Of a DNA stretch of 64,000 bases, positions 23,186 to 35,140 are shown in pieces. The DNA lies in NCBI GenBank assembly GCA_032690845.1, contig CM064427.1, forward strand, positions 11,109,501 through 11,173,500, written 5' to 3'. Each line of letters opens with the position of its first letter. The first letter of the stretch is position 1. The notes below the pieces were generated by a model. The model saw only the letters and a list, made by a program, of their open reading frames with translations. It had not been told where the DNA came from and made no database searches. The position numbers and the translations under genes are program-made. The stretch comes from Eleusine coracana subsp. coracana. Its lineage: Eukaryota; Streptophyta; Magnoliopsida; Poales; Poaceae.

Positions 23186-23985
23186 GGATCTAAAGCTATC
23201 TTACCGACTGAAATCTTATTTACCTCGCCACGGGTGCTAGCCTATGATGGGGACAAGTCCAATGCTAGTCGATGTGACAACCTCATCATGTTGGAGGAAA
23301 AAAGGGATGCTACATTGCCGAGGTCTGCCAAGTACCAACAAAGTCTGCGGCGGCACCATGAACAAAAAGTAAACAAAAGGGAATTTGAAGTTAGAGACCT
23401 AGTTCTTTAGCAAGTTCAGACTACCATCGGCAGACACAAGTTGTCAGCTCCATGGGAAGGACCATTTATCGTTTCTATCATTAGCGTTTTATATTTTATT
23501 TACTTTTTGTATTCTCTTGCATGTAATATCCTAACAGATATACAATAGTATATATATATATACGGATCTAAAGCAATGTTACCGACTGAAATCTTATTTA
23601 CCTCGCCACGGGTGCTAGCCTATGATGGGGACAAGTCCAATGCTAGTCGATGTGACAACCTCATCATGTTGGAGGAAAAAAGGGATGCTACATTGCCGAG
23701 GTCTGCCAAGTACCAACAAAGTCTGCGGCGGCACCATGAACAAAAAGTAAACAAGAGGGAATTTGAAGTTAGAGACCTAGTTCTTTAGCAAGTTCAGACT
23801 ACCGTCGGCAGATATAAGTTGTCAACTCCATGGAAAGGACCATTTATCATCAAGGAGGTGACTCGGCCTGGAGCTTACTGACTGATAGATGAGGATGGGA
23901 AGGACCATTTATCGTTTCTATAATTAGCATTTATATTTTACTTTTTGTATTCTTTTGCATGTAATATCCTAACAGATTTACATTT
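22752..23985 (+). repeat. Tandem triplication of the element B integrase tail and downstream sequence
   Basis: A block containing VLAYDGDKSNASRCD and KREFEVRDLVL plus about 90 bp of downstream AT-rich DNA occurs three times: copy 1 about 22752-23101, copy 2 about 23186-23546, copy 3 about 23565-23985. The GCTAGCCTATGATGGGGACA landmark is at 22801, 23236 and 23614, giving steps of 435 and 378 bp that differ mainly by the (AT)n tract. Copies 2 and 3 share TAG in LVL-stop-QVQTT where copy 1 reads Arg, so copy 3 arose from copy 2 (or the reverse). Copy 3 alone retains KEVTRPGAY-like codons that belong further on in the native integrase. Confidence 0.9.
23102..23184. repeat. (AT)n microsatellite, about 83 bp
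   Basis: An uninterrupted AT dinucleotide tract at the joint between integrase-tail copies 1 and 2. A shorter TATATATATATA tract (about 23549-23563) lies at the joint of copies 2 and 3. Confidence 0.98.
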
Positions 23986-24341
23986 TACTATATATAAGCA
24001 GGGTATAATCTATAGCTAGCTACAGAATACCATATTTTATAGCCAGTTCGGTCTTGAGACCACCGAACAAGCCAACCCAGCGAGCGACAACCAACAGCCC
24101 ACGAATTCCAGCCCGCGGAGGAACCGAGCAGAGCGGCACCTTTTTTCCGCCTCGCGCCCGCGCAATTGTTCAAAGCGACAGTTTCAGATTTTGACCCCAA
24201 GCAGTTCCCGTTAGAAAACACCACCACATCGATGCCCATGGCGATCCCATCAATGCTCATGTTCAACCACATCGATGCCTCGTCGTCCGCTCCAACAAGT
24301 TTGTAAGCCGATCGGTCGCCAAGATCTACAGGTGCCTGGTC
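23986..24341 (+). other. Upstream region of the FAR1-like pseudogene
   Basis: Begins with TATATATAAGCAGG (about 23988), which could act as a TATA box, then a GC-rich stretch (24100-24160) and a Pro/His codon-like stretch before the presumed ATG at 24342. It may hold a promoter and 5' UTR. I could not find a terminal inverted repeat of a Mutator-like element here. Confidence 0.4.
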
Positions 24342-27300
24342 ATGGGGCGAAACGTGGTTGGGATCCCCGGCCTGGCGACGAGCATGGAGATGCCCAAATC
24401 GCGTGATAATAGCGGAGGAGGCATCGGCGAAGAGAGCGCTGCTGCATCTTTTTGGGCCAATCTGCTTCCGCCTCCTTCGCAGCCCCACACGCCATCAACA
24501 CATCCATCGCCAGTCTTGCCGTCATCAGCAGCAAGCTACACAGGATCGACGGGTGTCTGCCCTGCACCAAAAGTTCCTGCAACTCCGTCACAGAGGATCG
24601 TGCTTCCAGCCCCAAGCATCAGTGATGCAGCAACTGGTGGTGCAGAATGTAGTCATGGACGCAACACCATGACGCCTCCAGAAGGAATCTCACCTTCGGC
24701 CATGATGACACCTGATGCAGAGAAAACATACTGTCATGTGAGTCAACAAAATTGCCATATTTTAATTTCCAGACTGTCCACCTTTTAATCATTCGCTCGT
24801 GGTTAGTGCCATCTAACAGCCAAGAAAATTGTTTGATAATGGGCCTGTTTTTACTACAGTTTCCTTATTAGGAAATACTTTTAGTTGTTCCCGCCAAGCC
24901 ACTGCACTTGTCATTGCTCAAAACCTCTGTGTTTTAAAAGTTGTGCTTGCAACTAGACATCTAAAGTGCTAGTGATATAACAATCAAAAACTAATGTTTA
25001 TCCACTAACAGTATCTATTATTTTGACATGCCGTGTTTACTGTTGATTGTTTAGTAATTAAAATAACTGGATGTAATGGTCTGCCCTTCAGTACTGAATG
25101 GATAATGTTCTAATCATGTGCATAACTGAACACAGTACATGATTCCGCAGCTCTAGCAATACACATTGTTTGCCATGAAGTTTCAGACATGACCAATTAA
25201 GTTATAAAGGGATCAACTCTAGCAGTAACACTCCAACTCTTGTCAATCGTTCTATTTCTATGTAGTAATACACACAGATCTTGCTAGTAGGAAGTAGCAA
25301 AGCAACTATCACTGATTTCTGAAGTTTCATTAAAAAATTCATCGAATTTTTTCCCTAGGTTGTGTGTGCCTTTCTTCATTCATTTAGATCTTTAGTACTA
25401 GGAATCAGTGACAGGCCCAGAATCTCTCATATGGGCATTCAAAAAAACACCATAGTTGAAGAACTTCAATTAGCTAGAATTTTTTTTAGAAAGGACTACA
25501 TGAAGCCTGCGTTTTTGCCTTTATTTTTGAATTTGTGTTCTGCTGAGTCAAGATTCGAGGCAAATTGCTTGGTTGTAAGACCATGTGCTAAATAAAAATG
25601 CAAGCATACTTCATCCTCCTATGAAAAATTTTGGCATTCAAGTGAATGCCCATGAATAATAGGAGGTCTGCCACTGCTAGCAATGATCTATTTTGTGGAA
25701 AAAAAATCCTAATGAATAAAAGCACGCCTTACAGGATCCCTTAATGCCAACAGATTTAGTGCCCAAAGAAGAACTGCAATTTGAGAGCCGCGACGAAGCA
25801 TACCAGTTCTATTTGTTCTATGCTAGGATAGCCGGATTGAATGTTCGCATAACCAAGACACATCCCAATGTGGGTGAGTTTTCCTGCAATAAGCAAGGGA
25901 AATGGGATTATTACAAGCCAGGGGAAGAAAGGAAGTCAGAGAAGACGTCAATGAGGACAATGTGCAAGGCATTCATGAAGGCAAAATTTTGTAAAAAGAA
26001 GGGATGTTGGTTCTTTGAAAGGATCAGAATGGAGCACAATCACCCCTTGACACCATCGGAGGCGGCGGTTCAGTTCATGCATGCCCACAAGAATAAGGAT
26101 CCGGTCATCATGGAGCTGGTTGATCAATGGCACCGAAACAATGTGCCTGCTAATTGCACAATGAACTTGTTGTCTGATATCTAAGGTGGGCAGCATAATA
26201 TTAGTTTCACTGAACAAGACCTGAAAAACAGGTAACAGAAGCTTAATGAGTATATGTATACTAACATATTGTTACTGAAAGGTTGATATTATTAAATGTT
26301 GTGCTGTTTATTTCAGGAGAGCAGCAGCTGCTAGAGAAGAGAGGAAAAACGACATACCAAAGCTGCTAGAATTTTTCAAAGAAATGAGAGCACAGAATGA
26401 ACAATTCTACTATGAGGTGCAGGTCGATGATGCCAATGTGATACAAAATGTGTTTTGGAGTCATGCTAGCCAGTGTGCAGAATGTGGATTTTGAGGATGT
26501 GGTTACTTTTGACACCACATATAGGACTAATGTATATAGCATGCCACTTGCAATGTTTGTTGGTTCAAACCATCAGCTTCAAAATGTTATTTTCGGACAG
26601 GCGCTGTTGCACAACGAGCAATCTGACACATTTAACTGGTTGTTTAAGGCATTCCAAAACTGCATGAGACCGGAGAAGGACCCTAGATGCATCCTTACAG
26701 GTATGAACTGTAACTGTCAAATGTAAATCTGCATGTTCTTTTTATTTTGCCAAGCTATTAATATTTAGTTGTTGCAATTCATTATTGGTGGAAATTCTGA
26801 ACTTGTATATGTAAAATGTTTCCACAGATCAGGATAGCTCTATGGCAGCAGCAATCAAAAGGGTTTTCATGAAGACAATTCATCCTCTATGCCGGTGGCA
26901 CATGCTGAAGAAGTACATGTTGAAGCTAAAGCAATTGTATGATGCTCATGAGGTAGCATGGGATACTTTGGTGGATGAGTATGGGATATGTACAAATGTT
27001 GCCATAGCTGGCCTTTGGAAGCAAAGGGAGCAGTGGATTCCAGCATACTTCAAACAATACTAGTGTGGGAGGATGACATCAACACAAAGAAGTGAAAGTG
27101 TGAACAAGATGGTGAAAGCTAGCAGCTTCGTGACACATCTGACGTCTATAAATAAGTTTGCACGTAAGCTTCTCAAGGTTATTCAGCACACTAATCATAC
27201 TAGTGCTGGAGAAACCCATCGGTCTTAGGTAATAACACCATGTGATGTTCTTGATCCTGTTGTTGTAATTTAACTTTTGGTGCTATAATTCTGATAACTA

Positions 27301-28444
27301 ACATAGTTTTTACATTGTTAGTCCAAAGTCATTGGGGCCACTCTGCATCCCTTTGACTCACATTTGAGTAGAGTGTACACAAGGGCAGTGTACAAAAAGT
27401 ACAAGGAGACATATATGAACAGCACTGCATTCCACATCGATGTTGACAAGGAAAGGGAGAATGGGTACCTGGTTACCCACACCAATGAGTCTAGGAAATA
27501 TGCCTGGTACCAGCATCCATTCAAAGTATTTGCCAATGTGGAAGCCGGAGTATTTGAATGTGAGTGTCGAACATGGGAACACACAAGTACTTATGACTCG
27601 TAGAGTTCAAATAAAATATTTTCCATATTTGTTGATATGAAATCATGTAGTACGATTCAGATAACTAGATATATTGTTTAACACTAAACTGATCATGTTT
27701 ATCAATGTGTACAGGACTGTTCTACGAGCATCTAGTAAAAGCATTTACACACTTGCAAATTAAAAAAGTACCATCATGTTACATTCTAAAGAGGTACACC
27801 AGGGATGCAAGGTACCAACTGATGTGAGATAGGCATGACATAGTTACGGAGGGACCTGGTTGCTCCACAGAGCAGTTTAGAACGTCCAAGCTAGTGAATC
27901 TGGCAATGGCTACTGTGAGAGCATGCAGAAAGTCAAAGATAGGTCTTGAGGCTGGCTGTGAGAGATTTGAAGAATTAACCAGGTTCGCTGAGAGCATACC
28001 CACAGACATTGGCCCCTCAGCACAAGAGAACAGGACAAATGTCGATCCATTGCAAAGTGAAGAGGCGACATTAGATAGTGCACCACCACATGTTGCTAGA
28101 GACATAGATGTATCCACGAGTGCGCCACAACCAACAAAAACAAAGGGTAGCAAACACACAACAAAACAAATTGGTTGTGATGAGGCAGGACCAGCATTCA
28201 GAAAAACAAAAAGAGCAATCAGCAATGCCATACATGTGGCTTGTATGCGGGACACTATTCAACAACATGTCCGCTAAACCCAGCTGTGGAAGCTAGAGGC
28301 AGAGGTGGTTCTAGTGGAAGACGAGGCACCATGGGGACAAAGAGAGGCAGACCGCCATTTAACAGGCAATTGGAGCAGGATTTTTTGGAGGTAGCTGATG
28401 AAGAGGACACTGATGAAGAGCTTGATACAATGGGAGATGATTAG
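24342..28444 (+). pseudogene. FAR1/FRS-like, Mutator-transposase-derived gene with introns (pseudogene)
   Basis: Probable exon 1 24342-24737 (Pro/Ser-rich; donor GTGAGT), intron to 25735, then the FAR1 DNA-binding domain (FESRDEAYQFYLFYARIAG, AFMKAKFC, MEHNHPLTP). The next donor is at 26232, exon from 26317 with NVFWSHASQ, a frameshift near 26460, then DVVTFDTTYRTN and the MULE transposase core; intron 26701-26827; exon from 26828 (HPLCRWHMLKKY, RMTSTQRSESVN), intron about 27231-27321, exon with the SWIM motif (ECECRTWEHT), intron about 27592-27719, then LFYEHLVKAF, and a C-terminal CCHC knuckle CHTCGLYAGHYSTTC (about 28224-28268). Breaks: TAA 26182, TAG 27061, TGA 27825, frameshifts near 26460 and 28215. 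The third SWIM Cys is Tyr. It could be an FRS-type transcription factor relic or a FAR1-type MULE transposase. Confidence 0.8.
25406..25676. mobile_element. hAT-type MITE in intron 1 of the FAR1-like pseudogene
   Basis: 271 bp with imperfect terminal inverted repeats CAGTGACAGGCC (left) and CAGTGGCAGACC (right, read on the other strand), with ATGGGCATTCA/TGAATGCCCAT further in. It is flanked by 8-bp CTAGGAAT (25398-25405) and CTAGCAAT (25677-25684), one mismatch. An 8-bp duplication and CAGTG ends fit the hAT superfamily. It has no transposase, so it is non-autonomous. Confidence 0.8.
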
Positions 28445-30289
28445 GATGTACTACATACATTATTGTGATGCTTTTTTTTAGTTTGTAAGTCATACTTAAT
28501 TTAGATTATGATAGGTGTAGAGTTTTACTATAATGTAGCTTTTTAGCCTTCATGTCTTTACAGTACAAATAGTGTGCGGTATTGCCGCGCTACTGATTAT
28601 TGTTAAACATTGGATGGACCTGGTCTATAGTTGTACCCTGCTTGGTAAATAGGTAAAATATTAGGATATCTGAATCTTGGAGTCAGAGTTGTTACAATTA
28701 TCAATAAAAGTCAGTCCCGGATGTTACCAATAGAAATAGATAGATTACTAGAACAGAGCTGAATCACAACTGGCAACTTTACCGATATCAAATTTAAGAT
28801 CACTAAAGAACTGCCAAGTTACATGTCAACTCATGAGATAGCACTGATCTGGGCTGCCTTTTCTCCTTTACATGAGCTCAAATTGAATTAATTCTTTGAT
28901 TGGGCATGACAAGTGATTGATTGATTGTAGTTTATTGCCGAGTAATATTGTATGAGCAATGGATGACTGAAATACTTTAAGGAGTACATATGAGTCACAA
29001 ATGCTTTAAGACATACTAATTTTTCGCTCTAGTGATCAAAATCATAGATGTTTATAGATGTCAATGTTGCACTTCTCGAGCCTGCAAACAAATTCATCAC
29101 TTTAAAGAGTCTCAACTCTCAAGAGTATCCTTGAATAGAACCTTCATTCCAAAATTGTGGCTTTGCCCACTCTGTCTATTTTGGATTTTAAATTGCGCAC
29201 AAAAATTTATTTATCAAGCGTCAAGACCAAGCAGTGATGATCCCAACAAAACTGAAACCCCATTCAGTTAATAGGTGCCAATTTAGTACCACACAACAAA
29301 ATATATTTTAAGACTGCAGTTTATTAATTATTAGCTAATAGCTGCTGTCATGATACGATATTATATGAATAGGAAAAAAAATACAGGTTGGAAATTTAGA
29401 TAGAATCATTTTGTCAACAAAAAATAAGACACTAAAAGTCAAAATATTACATGTTTTTCTTCTTTTAATTGCATATACAGCCATCTAATGATTTTTAGCT
29501 TCTTATTTGGGAAAGACAAAATGAATGTAATCTACTGCTGGCAAACAAAAGAAATCAGTATGAGGAGAACTTATAGTTATTGATGAGTGTGCTTGTCTAC
29601 TGATAGAACATCATTTTAAAAATTTAGAGCTGTAAGTAAATGGTTGCCTTTAGTGTTACCTCCACCTGAATCAGAACCTGGCGCTGGCAGAGTTGTTTAT
29701 ATTAGGCCATTTGTGTTGTTTTCCTCTATGTACATAAGAATCTTTTTCTATTTTTATGTATCATAAATTCAGTCGGTTGGAGATTTCACCTGGTGTAGTT
29801 CCAGTCACTAAAAAATAAATGCAAAAGACAAGACAAGTTCTACACTGAATATTGATGATCTAAGAAAGAGGAATGTGATTCGATGTCTGATGTCATCAAC
29901 GGTTAATGAGAAATTCAGATAGACTAGGATACATGAATGAACAATGAACATGTTAGAACTATTATCAGTTTGAAAGCAAGATTTGTATACAAGTACCTAT
30001 AAGCTAAGTTGTGCGGTAGCACATATCTGACAACAAAATATGAACTAAATGCTAAAACTTTACATTGGCATATTAGCAGAATGATGCAAATAGAAAATGA
30101 ACTAAATGCTAAAAACTAAGGCCATTTAAACATTTAGTGGCTTCTTATCAGCAATGTATATCACAACGTAGGCCTGTATGCCTCTAAGCCATAAGGCAGC
30201 CTTTCCAATTGATTGGTTGAGTTGTACAGCATGTAGAACAACATCTCGGACCTGAGGTCAGACATATTTATCTGCATTGTTAAAATGTG
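28445..30289. other. AT-rich intergenic sequence between the two convergent pseudogenes
   Basis: About 1.85 kb holding the presumed 3' UTRs/terminators of both the FAR1-like (+) and Ulp1-like (-) genes. No domain-bearing ORF is visible; the 79-codon ORF at 29032 shows no recognisable feature. I see no clear transposon ends in it. Confidence 0.5.
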
Positions 30290-32450
30290 TTATAGTTGTT
30301 CATGGATCATACCATATACTGATATAATGGAGTATACATTTTTGGACCACAAAAAAAATGAGAATAAAAAAACAACCTGATTTTCCTTTGAGTGGAGCTT
30401 CTGGCCATCCCAGATCTTCATGACCTTCATTGAAATGTAGGGAGAATCATTTGGCACATTCTCTCGCATCACTCTTGTTACAGGCCTTTTCCATTTTGAG
30501 AAGTCTCTAAACTTCCCACCAGTTACTTTCTGGAACAATTCATTAAGCCTGGGCACAACCCTATCACCAACAACAGTGTGGTAATCTTCATGTCTTCATT
30601 ATTGGAGTCGAGTATGTCAATGCGAAAGTCTATCATGTTCAAGCAGTAAACTATGTAGTGGTTGTCCTCAGGAATTGGTACAAAGAACTGAAAGGTAGTG
30701 TAAAAGAGTTTAGGATACGGGACAAATAAGTAACAGTAACACATTATGTACAAAACAGTAACTCCACTCACAATCTTAACTTTGTAAAGATCTAGGTCAT
30801 GAATGTCGCTTTCTAATCTGATTAATGCAACAAGGTCTGGATACTTAGACTGATGTCGTTCTTCGTTGATGCTGAGCATTTCCTACATGGTGAGTGATAA
30901 AGAGTGGGATTTTTTAATAAATTGAGTTGGGAAGATATATCGGCAGGCATGGAGTGTCGGAATGTTCACTGGAAAAGAGATATACAAAATGTGAAATTCA
31001 TTAATAAAAAACATACCCCAAGACATCTAGAAAGGAAGACTCTAAACCCAACATAGTTGGGCCTGAAAGTTTCTTCCTAGGCACGTATACATCCCACAAA
31101 ATAAGACATGAATGACTTGTACAGTTGAGCTCCATCTTTAAAAGATTCTGCCACATCTTTGCATGTGAGCCATTCAGTCGGTCGATGCATAACACATTTC
31201 CTAAAATTTTAGATGAGGAAATTAATGAGAAGGCATAACTAAGAAAAGTAATGAAAAGGCATAACAGCAGCGTAGAAAAGTTGTAGTGCGCTTACAGCTT
31301 GGTCTTCAGTTCTGTGCAAAACTTCCTCCTTACTGCATGAGCTTTAACCATGTCAATAGTAGGCCTGTGTGTTATGCACTTGAATGGTGATATGTATCTC
31401 TCAGGGATATTGACAAGCCTATCTATCCGTGATCTCATACGAATAATATATCCTGTATCATCCTGAGTAGAAGCAAATGTTGGAATTCCACCCAAATCAC
31501 TAGCCTTGAAAGTATCACAGGTAGCATTGTTTGTGTTGGCACATTGCAGCACATCCATTATGCCTTTTGTAACGATGCAGCACCGAATCCAAAGTCGTCT
31601 TGCAGTTTTGGAAGACCATCATTCTGTTTGTAAGAATATGTATTGATTTTAATGAATCAAACATAACAAAAGCTTAACAAAATTTTAAAAGATCATAGGA
31701 GTCAAAGAGATCATGGACCTGACTGCGTGGGACTGATTCTAATTTGCTAAGAGTAGATTGTAAATCTTCATGACGATTGTCAACTGTATAAGACATAGAA
31801 GTTGGTGACTTGTTAAACTGTTAGTAAACAAAAGCAACATGTACGAATAATGAATCTAGGTGTCATGTGACATACAGTGCATAGAAGATATTGGCTCTGA
31901 GCATTTAGTAGTAGCAGCAGGTGTGTTGCAACCAATTGATGCCATGTGCATATTCTGCATAAAAATATATCGTTGAGCAGCAAACAACACAAAATAAAAT
32001 ACAGTTGGCAGAAGCAGTGAAGTGCATTCATCACATATTGAAAAAATCCTGGTAAATTGATATTGAAACATACATACATGATTGGGCGGTGGATTATGCA
32101 GGTTACCATCATTATGTCCTTCATCCTGCTCATGCATTTCATACTCTGTGGGTACGGACTGTGGACTAGGACCTAGCAAACAATGTGAATATTAATGTCG
32201 GTGAATAATAATTTGACATTGAAAATGGAATGACATGTAACCTACTGATGAATCGAGATGGAGCTGTTACACCACAAGGCAAAGCTTTCCTGGTACAAGC
32301 AGAATGGAAATATGATGAGAAGTCATTAGATCTTGTTTGATTCTCCATGGCAGGGCCTTTCTCCCTAGGATACTGATCTCTTCTCTTGCCATTATGTTCT
32401 TTTTCAATAACATATGCGGGATCCATATCTCCTAGCTCTGAAGTCCACAT
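30290..32450 (-). pseudogene. Ulp1-like (SUMO-protease, C48-type) gene with introns (pseudogene)
   Basis: Minus-strand exons: start region from 32450 (MWTSELGDMDPAYV) with further possible exons to about 31850; 31558 to about 31297 (ends TELKTKL before GTAAGC); about 31195 to 31010 (NVLCIDRLNGSHAKMWQNLL); about 30879 to 30775 (donor GTGAGT); and about 30690 to 30393. The last carries the Ulp1 core: FFVPIPEDNHYIVYCLN with the catalytic His, then IDILDSN with the catalytic Asp, then VPNDSPYISMKVMKIWDG where the family has N-D-C-G. The nucleophile Cys codon is TCT (Ser). A one-base frameshift lies near 30580. Such proteins cleave SUMO-like modifiers; Ulp1-like genes are known passengers of some plant Mutator-like elements. 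Exon limits are approximate. Confidence 0.65.
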
Positions 32451-33021
32451 AATATGATCTACATAAGTTACAAAAAGGTCTCGACGAGATCTACAACTTT
32501 CATGTTTTAACTTTTGTCATTAGAGCATGTTTTCAAGTCCAAAATCACGTCGCAATACAATATTGTTTTTATTCTGCGTGAATATATTTTTTCTTCTGGA
32601 TAAAGCTTCTAGAAATCTTTAGGCATTGGCTCATGACCTTGGTCTTGTATGTTGGGCTTCATAGAGGTCCAGTGGTATCTTGTAGGCGTCATGAGCTTGT
32701 GAAAAGGCCTCTTTACATGACGAGTTAGGCTTCATATCAGTACTTCTGATATTTGAGCATTTTTTTAATATTATTTCACTTAATTTTGTAACATAGCACT
32801 TAAACGACACTAAATGTAGAAATCGTTAACATTAGAAGTAAAAAAAATATTTATGATACGAATATGATGTAAATGGTGGAAAAATTGGTACTTATGACAT
32901 AAAATGGTACATTAAGAAGCACCAATAATAATATAAATATAATCTTTTATGTAAAAAATGTCAACAATTATATTGTGTAAATAATTTACTTTAAATCATA
33001 AAGAGTATTTTATTTATTTTA
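32451..33021 (+). other. Helitron-like subterminal region, no gene seen
   Basis: An AT-rich stretch that includes phrases often seen near the 3' ends of grass Helitrons (AAGGTCTCGACGAGATC at about 32476 followed by ACAACTTTCATGTTTT). It leads directly into the terminal hairpin-like sequence at 33022. Confidence 0.4.
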
Positions 33022-33052
33022 AACCCATAGCAATACACGAACACTTTGCTAG
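33022..33052 (+). mobile_element. Helitron-like 3' terminus (degenerate hairpin plus CTAG)
   Basis: AAACCCATAGCAATACACGA followed by ACACTTTG and CTAG then T. It resembles the common grass Helitron ending (a CCCGT...ACGGG hairpin followed by CTAGT) with two or three changes in the stem. The end would be CTAG at 33049-33052, inserted before T. The matching 5' TC end was not found, so how much of 24-33 kb belongs to this Helitron is unknown. Confidence 0.55.
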
Positions 33053-35140
33053 TAATAATAAACTATCTAATTACGGTGCGGTCGTCTAGCACCCTTTTTG
33101 GTGTCCGTCAGTATATGCGTTGGTGTGGTTGTCCTTTTTTCCGTAATTCTGCCCCCCTCCGCTTCTTCTGAAAAAAGTTCGCCTAGCGAAAGAAGTCGGC
33201 CCCACCCCGTCTGCCCCTCTCCAATACGACTCCAATGCCAATTCAATCGATAACCAAACTGCCAGCCAGAAACTGTGTCTGTGGAAGGATAGAAAGTACT
33301 ATGATGCATGATCTGCAATTTGCCGGCGCCGGGATTGATTGTCATCGGCAAAAAACTCACGTAATCGCCATCTCCGTCAATAATCCCGGAGTCTCCATCG
33401 CGATCTCAGGTTGGCAGCACGGCGTGCAGCCCATCCATGTCTCTCAGGCTGTCTACGTCTTCATCACAACATTGCGGACGAAGAGCTGGCCACTTCCCTA
33501 GCGCTTACCAATGGTGTGTGCCACTGTGCCCTCATCTCAACCGATCGTGTGCATGATTGATCCTAACCGCCATTAGGGAAAGGTAATCCATACCTCTGCG
33601 GCTCTGCTGATTCCTTGCCTTTCTTGACGCTACCTGCAGTTGTTGCGGCTGGTGCAGCAAGTAAGATAAAGATAAGTGCAGAAGAGGCAAATCAAGTAGT
33701 TCTTCTGCTGATCCTTTTTCTGGGATCCGTTACAACAATTAATTTCGTTTGGTTTTGTTGATTACCGTTAAGTAGTAGTTAAATAATGCCATGTTTTGGT
33801 TTATGATGATGCATGGTACGCTTGTGCTTTGCCCTGAGGTTGCCTGATGGTTCCTGATTAAATTCAGGGCTCATGATCTTGTCTGCACACAATAGTCAGA
33901 ATTAGTCATAATGTCTCTGCTGTCTGCTGTTGCATAAGCTTGATATTTGCCATCAATTACCTAAATAAGATACGACCACTTCTCTGTTATGATATTAAAT
34001 GCAAGTCTTCTCAGTTATATGTCCTGACTAAATTGAGGGTTCATGAGCTTGCCTGACTGTGCTCACGGAGGTCATTCATAATATAGTCATAACATTTTTA
34101 TTGCCTGCTGCCGCAAGTTGCATAAGCTTGATGTCGTCTGCCACATATATTTGCATGATTATTAGTTTCATTAGAATAGTATCTCGTTTGTCCGTGGCCA
34201 GCTACTGTAGTAGGACCTTAAATTGGAATATTAGTCCCCTCTAAAGATTTATAATATCTGAACCTTGTGCCTGTGATGCTTTTTTACCAGAGTGTATCAT
34301 GTGCATGTGCATACATAATTTCAACCGGTTATCCTACTGGTTAGGAGAGATGGCTAGCAATCTGCATATGTCACTAACTGATGTGGTTTCGTGCTGATTA
34401 TTAGAAGAGATGGGTTCAAAGCTTTTGTTTCTTGCCTAACCATTATAGAAGTCAACAACTATTTTTTAATCCAATCTTGCCTAATAAATCTATAGCCAAA
34501 TATTTTTCCCCTCAACATTTCGATCTATTATTGTTATTTTATTGTTTCTGAACTCTCTTGTTTGTATAGAGTAAAACCGTGAGATAAAATAGTTTGTACA
34601 ATGTAAAACTGAGAGATAAAATCAATCTGGTTCACTTAAGGTCATCATGAAAAAAAATCTGAGTCACATAACTACATGTTTCAATTAGAGTACTTCAGTT
34701 TATTATTCTTTGTAATAAGATTTTTTAAATGCGGTGTAATTAGTGTGATATCTTTCTGTGGACAAATCTTCCTTTGCCTTTTAATGACTTTGTCAGGATC
34801 CATGGTCTAATAAGTTTGCTAAAATCTGATACAAGTACCATAACTTTTACACGACACAAGAGATGTCAATCTTAAATTAGCTTTCTTGGTACCACGACCC
34901 GTCATTTATTGTTTAGGATTACTTCCACTGTCCTTCGTGTAATGAGTGAACCAACCAAACTGAATATTTGTATTTACTACTAAATATTTAGCATACAAGA
35001 TTCATGCAGTATGGAACCTGCTAATTTCTTCTCGTATCACATGACTGTATGACACACAGTATTGGTTGTTTTGCCAAAGAATTTCTAAAAACACTTGGGA
35101 AAGAATAATCTGATGGTCTGACCATGAATGGGAGAAAAAA
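33053..35140. other. Intergenic sequence with no supportable gene
   Basis: About 2.1 kb. The segment about 33100-33560 is relatively GC-rich, with an 88-codon ORF (33235-33501) lacking any recognisable domain; the rest is AT-rich. There is an internal near-repeat: the 33850-33950 and 34030-34130 stretches share 'gggctcatgatctt/gggttcatgagctt', 'gtcataa' and 'cataagcttgat', indicating a local duplication of about 170 bp. Confidence 0.45.

Larger units (their letters stand above)
9790..23985 (+). mobile_element. Element B: Tat-like Ty3/gypsy retrotransposon, decayed, interrupted by element C
   Basis: Gag sequence (9790-10493) continues after element C at 18909 with exactly matching reading sense: LNA-stop-DL before and DLFSMVDKYMPDN after. 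Protease, RT, RNase H, a second archaeal-type RNase H-like domain and integrase follow. The second RNase H is characteristic of the Tat lineage (RIRE2/Retand/Grande type). No LTR, PBS or PPT of B is recognisable at either end, so both ends are truncated or too diverged. The right limit is set where the triplicated integrase-tail repeats stop. Confidence 0.75.

Noticed and set aside
24342..28444. An intact host FAR1/FRS transcription-factor gene
   Set aside because: Three in-frame stops (26182, 27061, 27825), two frameshifts and a lost SWIM Cys remain even after introns are allowed for.
29032..29271. A 79-codon Cys-rich ORF between the convergent pseudogenes
   Set aside because: The Cys residues show no zinc-finger spacing, and the surroundings look like 3' UTR DNA.
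33235..33501. An 88-codon ORF near the Helitron-like end as a captured gene
   Set aside because: No recognisable domain, and the ORF length is within chance for a GC-richer stretch.
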